NCBI GenBank assembly: GCA_002069025.1
Contig: MWBK01000253.1
Coordinates: 1 to 7,575, forward strand
From: Bacteroidetes bacterium ADurb.Bin302
GTDB taxonomy: Bacteria > Bacteroidota > Bacteroidia > Bacteroidales > Paludibacteraceae
DNA: 7,575 nucleotides
Direction of reading: 5' to 3'
The notes under the pieces are model-generated. The model did no database searches, had not been told where the DNA came from, and saw only the letters and a list, made by a program, of their open reading frames with translations. Of the stretch, positions 1 through 7,309 are shown one piece after another (within the stretch, counting starts at the first letter, position 1; each line of letters starts with the position of its first letter). The position numbers and the translations under genes were made by a program.

Positions 1-780
1 GGAGAAACAGCTGATACATTAGCTGCTATAGAACTAGCAAAAAGTAAAGGAGCTTTTATTTATGGAATTTGCAATGCTGTAGGATCTTCTATTCCTCGTG
101 CAACACATACAGGTTCATATATCCATGTAGGACCAGAAATAGGTGTTGCGTCCACAAAAGCATTTACCGGACAAGTTACAGTACTCACTATGTTAGCTTT
201 AACTCTTGCAAAAGAAAAAGGTACGATAACTCAAAATGATTTTTTGAGCATAGTAAAAGAGTTAAATATGATTCCGGAAAAGATGAAAAAGGTACTGGAA
301 TTAAATTCTAAAATAGCCGAGCTCTCTAAAATATTTACTTATGCTCACAACTTTATCTATTTAGGTCGTGGCTACAGTTACCCGGTAGCTCTAGAAGGGG
401 CACTGAAGTTAAAAGAGATTTCATACATTCATGCAGAAGGGTATCCCGCTGCCGAAATGAAACATGGTCCGATAGCTTTGATAGATGCTGAAATGCCAGT
501 TGTTGTAATAGCAACACATAATGGACTTTATGAGAAAGTACTGAGTAATATTCAAGAAATAAAAGCAAGAAAAGGAAAAGTAATTGCTTTAGTAACCGAA
601 GGCGATACATACATAAGCAATATAGCAGATTATTGTATTGAATTACCGGAAACTATAGAATGCCTTGATCCGTTGATAACAACAGTACCATTGCAATTAT
701 TGGCCTATCATATAGCCGTTTGTAAAGGTATGGATGTTGATCAACCTCGTAATTTAGCTAAATCTGTTACAGTAGAATAA
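1..780 (+). CDS. glmS: Glutamine--fructose-6-phosphate aminotransferase (isomerizing), 3' part
   Basis: Cytoplasmic enzyme making glucosamine-6-phosphate from fructose-6-phosphate and glutamine, the entry step to UDP-GlcNAc for peptidoglycan and LPS. The frame is open from the first base and gives 259 residues that start at GETADT, matching E. coli GlmS from about residue 350. The N-terminal glutaminase domain and the first part of the isomerase lie outside the window. What remains is most of the tandem SIS sugar-isomerase region: the phosphate-binding Thr (fragment residue 3), EIGVASTKAFT (46-56), KLKEISYIHAE with the Lys and Glu equivalent to E. coli K485 and E488 (136 and 139), KHGP with the H504 equivalent (155), and the terminal DVDQPRNLAKSVTVE with the K603 equivalent (254). 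The isomerase residues I can check are intact and the C-terminus is full length. An internal ATG at 190 is not the start, since homology runs through it. The next gene begins 21 bp downstream, suggesting cotranscription. Confidence 0.97.
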   Translation, partial: GETADTLAAIELAKSKGAFIYGICNAVGSSIPRATHTGSYIHVGPEIGVASTKAFTGQVTVLTMLALTLAKEKGTITQNDFLSIVKELNMIPEKMKKVLELNSKIAELSKIFTYAHNFIYLGRGYSYPVALEGALKLKEISYIHAEGYPAAEMKHGPIALIDAEMPVVVIATHNGLYEKVLSNIQEIKARKGKVIALVTEGDTYISNIADYCIELPETIECLDPLITTVPLQLLAYHIAVCKGMDVDQPRNLAKSVTVE

Positions 781-801
781 TATTGTTTTTTAAATATTAA
801 G

Positions 802-2685
802 ATGGAAGAATTGAAACATGAATGTGGCGTAGCCATGATTCGTTTACTCAAACCTTTGGAGTACTATCAGAAAAAGTATGGTACGTGGATGTATGCACTT
901 AATAAGTTATACTTATTAATGGAAAAACAACATAATCGTGGACAAGAAGGGGCCGGCTTAGCTTGTGTAAAACTTCAAGCCAATCCAGGTGAGGAATATA
1001 TGTTCCGTGAACGTGCCTTAGGTTCCGGAGCCATTACTGAAATTTTTGGTAACATACAAAATTACTTTAAAGAAGCACCATCTGATCGATTATCTGATGT
1101 CAATTTTGCCAAGTGTTGCTTACCATTTGCCGGTGAAGTGTACATGGGACATTTGAGATATAGCACGACTGGAAAATCGGGTATTACTTATGTACACCCT
1201 TTCTTAAGAAGGAATAACTGGAGAGCAAAAAATCTGGCATTATGTGGTAATTTTAATATGACCAATGTTGATGAGATTTTTACTAAAATAACAACTATCG
1301 GACAGCATCCAAGAAAGTATTCAGATACTTACATTATGCTTGAGCAGGTGGGGCATAGATTAGACAGAGAGGTTGAACGTCTGTATCGTGAATGTGAAGA
1401 TGAAGGATTGCAGGGTATGGAAATTACCCATCAAATAGAAGAGAAAATCGATTTGTCAAATGTACTTAAAACATCTACGAAAGAGTGGGATGGGGGATAT
1501 GTGGTATGCGGTATCACAGGAAGTGGAGAAGCATTTGCGGTCAGGGATCCTTGGGGTATACGTCCGGCCTTTTGGTATATGGATGATGAAGTTGCAGTAT
1601 TAGCTTCAGAACGCCCTGTTATTCAAACGGCATTTAATGTTCCTGCTGAATCTATTAAAGAATTAAAGCCTGGTGAAGCTGCAATTTGGAATAAAGCCGG
1701 CAAGATGCGCTTAACGCAAATCAACACTCCTAAAAATATTAAACCTTGCTCTTTTGAAAGAATTTATTTTTCTCGTGGTAGTGATATTGATATTTACAAA
1801 GAGAGAAAAAGACTGGGTGAAAAATTAGTTGAGCCAATTCTTAAAACTATCAATTACGATATAGAACACACTGTGTTCTCATTTATCCCAAATACTGCTG
1901 AGGTAGCTTTTTATGGTTTATTGGAAGGTTTTGATAATTATCTCAATGAACAAAAGGTTAAACGTATTGAAGAATTAGGTCATAAACCCAATCATGACGA
2001 ACTAGAAAAAATTCTTTCTATGAGGATTAGGAGCGAAAAGGTGGCCATTAAAGATATTAAACTTAGAACTTTTATAGCTGAAGGTAATAGTAGAAATGAC
2101 TTAGCAGCTCACGTATACGACATTACCTATGGAAGCTTAAAACCGTACGAAGATAATTTAGTAGTCATAGACGACAGTATTGTTCGAGGTACTACGCTCA
2201 AACAAAGTATTATTGGCATATTAGATCGTTTACATCCTAAAAAAATAGTCATAGTATCTTCTTCTCCCCAAGTACGGTATCCTGATTATTATGGTATTGA
2301 CATGGCTAGAATGAATGAGTTTATTGCATTTAGAGCTGCAATTGAACTGCTTAAAGAAAGAGAAATGAGAGACGTTATTGAACGAGCATATAACAAAGCT
2401 AAAGAACAGGTTAACGTAGAAAAAGAAAAAATGGTTAACTATGTGAAAGATATATATGCTCCATTCACTGACGAAGAGATATCTGAAAAAATGGTAGAAT
2501 TGCTAACTCCCAAAGGGACTAAGGCCAAAGTTGAGATTGTATACCAACATATTGAAGGACTACATGAAGCTTGTCCGAATCACAAAGGTGATTGGTACTT
2601 TACAGGAGATTATCCCACTCCAGGAGGTGTGAAGTTGGTTAACCAAGCCTTTATTGATTATATAGAACAAGTTTATCAATTTTAA
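802..2685 (+). CDS. PurF-like amidophosphoribosyltransferase homologue, long divergent form
   Basis: A 627-residue protein with PurF architecture: an N-terminal Ntn glutaminase, then a type I phosphoribosyltransferase. Canonical PurF makes phosphoribosylamine from PRPP and glutamine, the first step of purine synthesis. Seen here: MEELKHECGV with the likely nucleophile Cys8 (implying removal of seven residues), NRGQEGAG (45-52), GHLRYSTTGKSG (116-127), SDT (174-176), RDPWGIRP (248-255), FERIYFSRGSD (318-328), RTFI (422-425), the PRPP motif VVIDDSIVRGTT (454-465) and YYGID (496-500). Oddities: it is over 100 residues longer than usual PurF (about 470-510), with extra sequence near 180-230 and 377-418. 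The HNGN motif reads LCGNFN (147-152). The PPi loop reads IPNTAEVA. The Cys of the usual PCFYGID is Asp495, and the C-terminal Cys pair is absent, so a Bacillus-type 4Fe-4S cluster is not expected. The ATG at 802 puts Cys8 close to the N-terminus; no Shine-Dalgarno is seen. Fold is certain; the substrate is not. Confidence 0.85.
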   Translation: MEELKHECGVAMIRLLKPLEYYQKKYGTWMYALNKLYLLMEKQHNRGQEGAGLACVKLQANPGEEYMFRERALGSGAITEIFGNIQNYFKEAPSDRLSDVNFAKCCLPFAGEVYMGHLRYSTTGKSGITYVHPFLRRNNWRAKNLALCGNFNMTNVDEIFTKITTIGQHPRKYSDTYIMLEQVGHRLDREVERLYRECEDEGLQGMEITHQIEEKIDLSNVLKTSTKEWDGGYVVCGITGSGEAFAVRDPWGIRPAFWYMDDEVAVLASERPVIQTAFNVPAESIKELKPGEAAIWNKAGKMRLTQINTPKNIKPCSFERIYFSRGSDIDIYKERKRLGEKLVEPILKTINYDIEHTVFSFIPNTAEVAFYGLLEGFDNYLNEQKVKRIEELGHKPNHDELEKILSMRIRSEKVAIKDIKLRTFIAEGNSRNDLAAHVYDITYGSLKPYEDNLVVIDDSIVRGTTLKQSIIGILDRLHPKKIVIVSSSPQVRYPDYYGIDMARMNEFIAFRAAIELLKEREMRDVIERAYNKAKEQVNVEKEKMVNYVKDIYAPFTDEEISEKMVELLTPKGTKAKVEIVYQHIEGLHEACPNHKGDWYFTGDYPTPGGVKLVNQAFIDYIEQVYQF

Positions 2686-2725
2686 TGTTTAAACTATAAT
2701 TTAGTATATAGATAGAGTGACTGCA

Positions 2726-3811
2726 ATGCAACAAAGAAAAGTAACATTAATCCTTGACGACGGGAGCTGTTTTCACGGCAAGTCGTTTGGTTATGAAAAG
2801 CCGGTAGCTGGTGAGGTTGTCTTTAACACTGCTATGACAGGTTATCCGGAGAGTTTAACAGATCCTTCTTATGCCGGACAGCTTATGACTCTCACTTATC
2901 CGTTAGTGGGTAACTATGGAGTTCCGCCGTTTACTTTTGAATCAAACGGATTAGCCACTTTGATGGAAAGTGAAAGAATTCATGCTGAAGCAATTATTGT
3001 TAGTGATTATTCTTATGAATTTAGTCACTGGAACGCTAAAGAAAGTTTAGCAGACTGGCTTAAACGCGAAAAAGTACCAGGTATTACCGGTATTGATACT
3101 CGTGAGCTAACTAAAGTATTAAGAGAACATGGCGTTATGATGGGCAAAATCATCTTTGATGACGATGCGGAGAACACAATAGAAGCAACTTATAGTGGTG
3201 TTAACTACGTCGACCAAGTTTCATGTAAAGAGATTATCAGATACAATGAAGGAACTGATAAGAAAAAAGTAGTACTTGTAGACTGTGGAGTAAAAACAAA
3301 TATAATTAGATGTTTACTTAAACGTGATGTTGAAGTTATCAGAGTTCCATGGAACTATGATTTTACAAATCTTCAATATGACGGATTGTTTATCAGTAAC
3401 GGTCCTGGTGATCCAGATACCTGTGATGCTGCTGTTCAAAATATCAGAAAAGCAATGCAAAACCAGAACTTACCTATTTTCGGTATATGCATGGGAAACC
3501 AATTGCTATCAAAAGCGGGAGGAGCATCAATTTATAAATTAAAATATGGACATAGAAGTCACAATCAACCTGTGAGAATGGTAGGTACTAATCGTTGTTT
3601 CATCACAAGCCAGAATCATGGTTACGCAGTTGATAACAATACCTTAACTACTGATTGGGAACCATTATTTATAAATATGAATGATGGATCAAATGAGGGT
3701 ATCAAACATAAAAAGAACCCTTGGTTCTCTGCACAGTTCCATCCAGAGGCGGCCAGTGGACCGACTGATACGGAATTTTTATTTGATGAGTTTGTTGCAC
3801 TTCTAAAATAA
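2726..3811 (+). CDS. carA: Carbamoyl-phosphate synthase small (glutaminase) subunit
   Basis: Hydrolyses glutamine and channels ammonia to CarB for carbamoyl phosphate synthesis (pyrimidine and arginine pathways; cytoplasmic heterodimer). It has 361 residues, close to the usual 360-390. The N-terminal CPSase small-chain domain (about 1-130) shows FNTAMTGYPESLTDPSYAGQ and TGIDTRELTK (121-130). The C-terminal class I glutaminase (about 180-361) has SNGPGDP (224-230), the nucleophile elbow GICMGNQ with Cys255, SQNHGYAV (295-302), and the catalytic His339 and Glu341 in QFHPE, so the triad is complete. The elbow has Asn258 where E. coli and CAD have His. The wording of the C-terminal half (DGSNEGI, GPTDTEFLFD) is closer to the animal CAD glutaminase than to E. 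coli CarA. I chose the ATG at 2726; an in-frame GTG at 2717 would add three residues (MTA) but has no ribosome-binding support. It is separated from carB by 7 bp. Confidence 0.96.
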   Translation: MQQRKVTLILDDGSCFHGKSFGYEKPVAGEVVFNTAMTGYPESLTDPSYAGQLMTLTYPLVGNYGVPPFTFESNGLATLMESERIHAEAIIVSDYSYEFSHWNAKESLADWLKREKVPGITGIDTRELTKVLREHGVMMGKIIFDDDAENTIEATYSGVNYVDQVSCKEIIRYNEGTDKKKVVLVDCGVKTNIIRCLLKRDVEVIRVPWNYDFTNLQYDGLFISNGPGDPDTCDAAVQNIRKAMQNQNLPIFGICMGNQLLSKAGGASIYKLKYGHRSHNQPVRMVGTNRCFITSQNHGYAVDNNTLTTDWEPLFINMNDGSNEGIKHKKNPWFSAQFHPEAASGPTDTEFLFDEFVALLK

Positions 3812-3818
3812 CAGAATA

Positions 3819-6800
3819 ATGAGAAAAGATATAAAGAAAGTTTTGCTGCTAGGTTCTGGTGCCCTTAAAATTGGAGAAGCCGGTGAGTTTGATTATTCAG
3901 GCTCGCAAGCCTTAAAAGCCTTAAAAGAAGAAGGTATTGAGACTATTCTTATTAATCCTAACATAGCAACCGTACAAACGAGTGAAGGCGTAGCTGATCA
4001 AATATACTTTTTACCTGTCACTCCTTACTTTGTAGAAAAGGTCATTCAGAAAGAAAAGCCGCAAGGAGTTTTACTTGCTTTTGGTGGACAGACAGCATTA
4101 AATTGTGGAGTGGAACTTTATAAATCAGGCGTACTTGAAAAATATGATTTAGAAGTGCTAGGTACTCCTGTACAAGCAATTATAGATACTGAAGATCGTG
4201 AACTCTTTGTTAGAAAGCTCGATGAGATTAATGTTAAGACTATTAAGAGTGAAGCCGTAAAGAATATACCCGATGCTCGAAGAGCTGCTAAGGAATTAGG
4301 TTATCCGGTTATCATTCGTGCTGCTTATGCTTTAGGAGGATTAGGATCCGGATTCTGTGATAATGAAGAAGAACTCGATAAAATTGCTGAAAAGGCATTT
4401 TCATTTTCTCCTCAAGTATTAGTAGAGAAAAGTCTTAAAGGTTGGAAAGAAGTTGAATACGAAGTAGTAAGAGACTGTTATGATAACTGTATTACAGTTT
4501 GTAACATGGAGAACTTTGACCCATTGGGTATTCATACAGGAGAATCTATAGTAATCGCTCCATCACAGACATTAACTAATGCCGAATATCACAAATTGCG
4601 CGAATTGGCTATTCGTATTATTCGTCACATTGGAATTGTTGGTGAGTGTAATGTACAATACGCTTTTGATCCTGAATCGGAAGATTATCGCGTCATTGAA
4701 GTAAATGCAAGATTGAGCCGTTCTTCTGCTTTAGCATCTAAAGCAACAGGTTACCCATTAGCTTTTGTCGCTGCCAAATTAGGATTGGGTTACGGTCTTT
4801 TTGATCTTAAAAATTCAGTAACTAAAACCACATCAGCTTTCTTTGAACCTGCACTTGATTATGTAGTCTGTAAGATACCTCGCTGGGATTTAGGTAAATT
4901 TCATGGTGTTGATAGAGAATTAGGCTCTTCAATGAAATCAGTAGGTGAAGTAATGGCTATTGGTAGAACATTTGAGGAAGCCATTCAAAAGGGTCTTCGA
5001 ATGATTGGACAAGGTATGCATGGATTCGTTGGTAATAAAGAATTGGTAATTGAAGATATTGACAAATCTTTAAGAGAGCCAACAGACAAACGAATCTTTG
5101 TGATATCAGAAGCATTTAGAGCCGGATATACCATTGATCAAATTCGCGAGCTTACCAAAATAGATAAGTGGTTCCTTGATAAATTGATGAATATCTATCA
5201 GACTTCGAAAGAATTAAATAAATGGGGGAATAATAACAAACAAATAGCATCTCTTTCATCTGATCTTCTGATGAAAGCCAAGAAACAAGGATTTTCTGAT
5301 TTCCAAATAGCTCGTGCTATAGGTTTTGACGGTGATATGGAAGAAGGAATACTTTCTGTCAGAAATTATAGAAAAAGCATTGGCATTGTGCCTGTTGTTA
5401 AACAAATAGATACGTTAGCAGCTGAATATCCTGCACAGACTAATTATTTATATCTTACGTATAATGGTGTAACTAATGACGTTAAATACTTAGGCGATCA
5501 CAGATCAATAGTAGTTTTGGGATCAGGTGCTTATCGTATCGGCTCATCTGTTGAATTTGACTGGTGTGGTGTGCAAGCATTAAATACAATCCGTCAAGAA
5601 GGGTTCCGTAGTGTTATGATCAACTACAATCCGGAAACCGTTTCTACGGACTATGATATGTGCGATAGACTTTACTTCGATGAGTTGACTTTTGAAAGAG
5701 TAATGGATATTCTTGAATTAGAGAATCCTCATGGAGTCATTGTTTCTACAGGAGGGCAGATACCCAATAATCTAGCCATGCGATTGGACGAACAAAAAAT
5801 CAACATTCTTGGAACAACAGCCACAAGCATTGATAATGCAGAAGACAGAGAAAAATTCTCTGCTATGCTGGACCGTATAGGGGTTGATCAACCACGTTGG
5901 AGGGAATTAACTTCACTTGAAGATATTAATTCATTCGTGGGTGAAGTTGGTTTTCCTGTGCTAGTAAGGCCTTCTTACGTACTATCTGGAGCTGCAATGA
6001 ATGTTTGTTCAAACGATGAAGAACTCGAACGGTTTTTAAAACTTGCCGCTAATGTAAGTAAAAAGCATCCCGTTGTTGTAAGTCAGTTTATAGAACACGC
6101 CAAAGAGGTGGAAATGGATGCTGTAGCCAAAAATGGCGAGATAATAGCTTATGCAATCAGCGAGCATATCGAATTTGCTGGTGTACATAGTGGAGACGCC
6201 ACTATTCAATTTCCTCCTCAAAAACTATATGTTGAAACAGTAAGACGCATCAAACGTATCAGCCGGGAAATTGCTAAAGAGCTTAATATCTCTGGACCTT
6301 TTAATATTCAATTTCTAGCTAAGGAAAATGATATTAAAGTAATTGAATGCAATTTACGTGCATCTAGAAGCTTTCCATTTGTAAGTAAAGTTTTGAAAAT
6401 TAATTTCATAGAGTTGGCTACCAAAGTTATGTTGGGTCTTCCTGTTGAGAAACCATCAAAAAACTTATTTGAGCTTGATTATGTTGGAATTAAGGCTTCT
6501 CAGTTCTCCTTTAACCGCTTGCAAAAAGCTGACCCTGTTTTGGGAGTTGATATGGCTTCAACAGGAGAAGTAGGGTGCATCGGGTCTGACACTTCAAGTG
6601 CAGTACTTCAAGCCATGTTATCTGTGGGGCACAGAATACCTAAAAAGAATATTCTGTTATCAACGGGAACCCCGAAACAAAAAGCAGACATGATTGATGC
6701 GGCCAGACTTTTGGCTAACAAAGGATATAAAATATATGCGACAGGAGGAACACATAAATACCTTACTGAAAATAATATTGAAAGTACATTAGTCTACTGG

Positions 6801-7046
6801 CCTAGTGAATCAGGAAAGCCACAAGCTCTTGATATGCTACATAAAAAAGAACTCGACATGGTTGTTAATGTTCCAAAAAATCTAACAGCAGGAGAACTTG
6901 ATAATGGGTATAAAATAAGGCGAGCTGCGATAGATTTGAATATTCCGCTTATAACCAATGCACGTTTAGCAAGTTCATTTATCAATGCTTTTTGCACAAT
7001 GAGCATAGATGACATAGCAATTAAGAGTTGGGAAGAATATAAATAA
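3819..7046 (+). CDS. carB: Carbamoyl-phosphate synthase large subunit, CAD/CPS1-like
   Basis: Synthetic subunit that uses two ATP, bicarbonate and CarA-supplied ammonia to make carbamoyl phosphate. Its 1075 residues match the family (about 1070). Two homologous ATP-grasp halves are visible. The first runs about 1-400, with GEAGEFDYSGSQA (19-31), GGQTALN (89-95), RAAYALGGLGSG (167-178) and EVNARLSRSSALASK (294-308). The second runs about 560-935, with YRIGSSVEFDW (572-582), NPETVSTDYDMCDRLYF (604-620), RPSYVLSG (717-724) and ECNLRASRSFPFVSK (843-857). Between them is the oligomerisation region with EAFRAGYTIDQI. The C-terminal MGS-like regulatory domain (about 940-1075) carries ATGGT (974-978). 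Metal and ATP ligands equivalent to E. coli E299, N301, E841 and N843 are E294, N296, E843 and N845. Many motifs follow the animal enzyme rather than E. coli. The E. coli ornithine-site Glu and Asp (783, 791) are kept as E785 and D793, but the C-terminal Thr is not. The ATG at 3819 is 7 bp after carA, in another frame. Confidence 0.98.
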   Translation: MRKDIKKVLLLGSGALKIGEAGEFDYSGSQALKALKEEGIETILINPNIATVQTSEGVADQIYFLPVTPYFVEKVIQKEKPQGVLLAFGGQTALNCGVELYKSGVLEKYDLEVLGTPVQAIIDTEDRELFVRKLDEINVKTIKSEAVKNIPDARRAAKELGYPVIIRAAYALGGLGSGFCDNEEELDKIAEKAFSFSPQVLVEKSLKGWKEVEYEVVRDCYDNCITVCNMENFDPLGIHTGESIVIAPSQTLTNAEYHKLRELAIRIIRHIGIVGECNVQYAFDPESEDYRVIEVNARLSRSSALASKATGYPLAFVAAKLGLGYGLFDLKNSVTKTTSAFFEPALDYVVCKIPRWDLGKFHGVDRELGSSMKSVGEVMAIGRTFEEAIQKGLRMIGQGMHGFVGNKELVIEDIDKSLREPTDKRIFVISEAFRAGYTIDQIRELTKIDKWFLDKLMNIYQTSKELNKWGNNNKQIASLSSDLLMKAKKQGFSDFQIARAIGFDGDMEEGILSVRNYRKSIGIVPVVKQIDTLAAEYPAQTNYLYLTYNGVTNDVKYLGDHRSIVVLGSGAYRIGSSVEFDWCGVQALNTIRQEGFRSVMINYNPETVSTDYDMCDRLYFDELTFERVMDILELENPHGVIVSTGGQIPNNLAMRLDEQKINILGTTATSIDNAEDREKFSAMLDRIGVDQPRWRELTSLEDINSFVGEVGFPVLVRPSYVLSGAAMNVCSNDEELERFLKLAANVSKKHPVVVSQFIEHAKEVEMDAVAKNGEIIAYAISEHIEFAGVHSGDATIQFPPQKLYVETVRRIKRISREIAKELNISGPFNIQFLAKENDIKVIECNLRASRSFPFVSKVLKINFIELATKVMLGLPVEKPSKNLFELDYVGIKASQFSFNRLQKADPVLGVDMASTGEVGCIGSDTSSAVLQAMLSVGHRIPKKNILLSTGTPKQKADMIDAARLLANKGYKIYATGGTHKYLTENNIESTLVYWPSESGKPQALDMLHKKELDMVVNVPKNLTAGELDNGYKIRRAAIDLNIPLITNARLASSFINAFCTMSIDDIAIKSWEEYK

Positions 7047-7072
7047 TCAATCTATAAGTTTTTTCAATCCCA

Positions 7073-7114
7073 AAAAAGGAGGAATGCAGATTTATAATAG
7101 CATTCCTCCTTTTT
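7073..7114 (+). terminator. Rho-independent terminator after carB
   Basis: A perfect 15-bp inverted repeat, with left arm AAAAAGGAGGAATGC at 7073-7087 and right arm GCATTCCTCCTTTTT at 7100-7114, separated by a 12-base A/T-rich loop. The right arm ends in five T residues. It begins 26 bp after the carB stop, the position expected for the end of the operon transcript. Because the arms are A5 and T5, the structure would also end transcription coming from the other strand. The AAAGGAGG in the stem looks like a Shine-Dalgarno sequence, but no start codon follows at a usable distance. Confidence 0.93.
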
Positions 7115-7217
7115 AATTGAATAATAGCTTTGTACAAGATTATATAAAGTCCAATTCTAGGCATTTTGTTTTTTTTTATTAAAATAACTCTTTTAGCTAG
7201 AATAAGTAACATAGAGT

Positions 7218-7248
7218 TTTGCTAATTTTAAAGAAACGTTTAAATTTG
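7218..7248 (+). promoter_or_regulatory. Bacteroidota-type promoter for the receiver-domain gene
   Basis: TTTG at 7218-7221, a 19-bp spacer, and TAAATTTG at 7241-7248 match the Bacteroides primary sigma-factor consensus (-33 TTTG, spacer of about 19-21, -7 TAnnTTTG). It lies downstream of the carB terminator and upstream of the ATG at 7310. Transcription would begin near 7254, leaving a leader of about 55 bases. The motif match is exact but short and A/T-rich, so a chance match cannot be excluded. Confidence 0.65.
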
Positions 7249-7249
7249 T

Positions 7250-7272
7250 AGAAGTGTAGTTTACACAATTCT
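7250..7272 (+). repeat. Imperfect inverted repeat at the predicted transcription start
   Basis: AGAAGTGTA (7250-7258) faces TACACAATTCT (7262-7272) across a GTT spacer. The arms pair over nine bases if the two A residues at 7267-7268 are bulged; the central GTGTA-GTT-TACAC is a perfect 5-bp pair. It lies two bases after the -7 element and covers the predicted start of transcription. It could be an operator for a dimeric regulator or a weak leader hairpin. It has no T-run, so it is not a terminator. Confidence 0.4.
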
Positions 7273-7309
7273 AATTTGAACAGTTAACAAAGTGCAAAAT
7301 TACAATACC

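Noticed and set aside
353..610. 85-residue reverse-strand open frame inside glmS
   Set aside because: It lies antisense to conserved GlmS motifs and its translation is low in complexity with no recognisable domain.
781..801. No stop codon between glmS and the PurF-like gene in the shared frame, so readthrough would give a fusion
   Set aside because: Only seven codons follow the TAA, so the absence of a further stop is expected by chance, and no readthrough signal is seen.
2686..2725. Possible internal promoter before carA (TATAATTTAG)
   Set aside because: It does not match TAnnTTTG and has no TTTG at the right spacing; the gap is too short to separate operons.
3324..3542. 72-residue forward open frame inside carA
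   Set aside because: It is out of frame within the conserved glutaminase domain; no independent coding signal.
6036..6221. 61-residue reverse-strand open frame inside carB
   Set aside because: It is antisense to a conserved ATP-grasp region, short, and without homology I recognise.
6794..7015. 73-residue reverse-strand open frame inside the carB 3' end
   Set aside because: It is antisense to the MGS-like domain; an overlap artefact.
7076..7082. AAGGAGG as a ribosome-binding site
   Set aside because: It is buried in the terminator stem and has no start codon at a fitting distance with an open frame.
7125..7132. TAGCTTTG, a match to the -7 promoter element just after the terminator
   Set aside because: No TTTG lies at the proper distance upstream, and the better promoter at 7218-7248 is nearer the gene.
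7161..7180. T-rich tract that might be a second terminator
   Set aside because: No stem precedes it; it is a simple A/T-rich run.
7021..7212. 63-residue reverse-strand open frame over the carB end and the intergenic region
   Set aside because: It runs through the terminator stem and poly-T tract, and its product looks like translated A/T-rich spacer.
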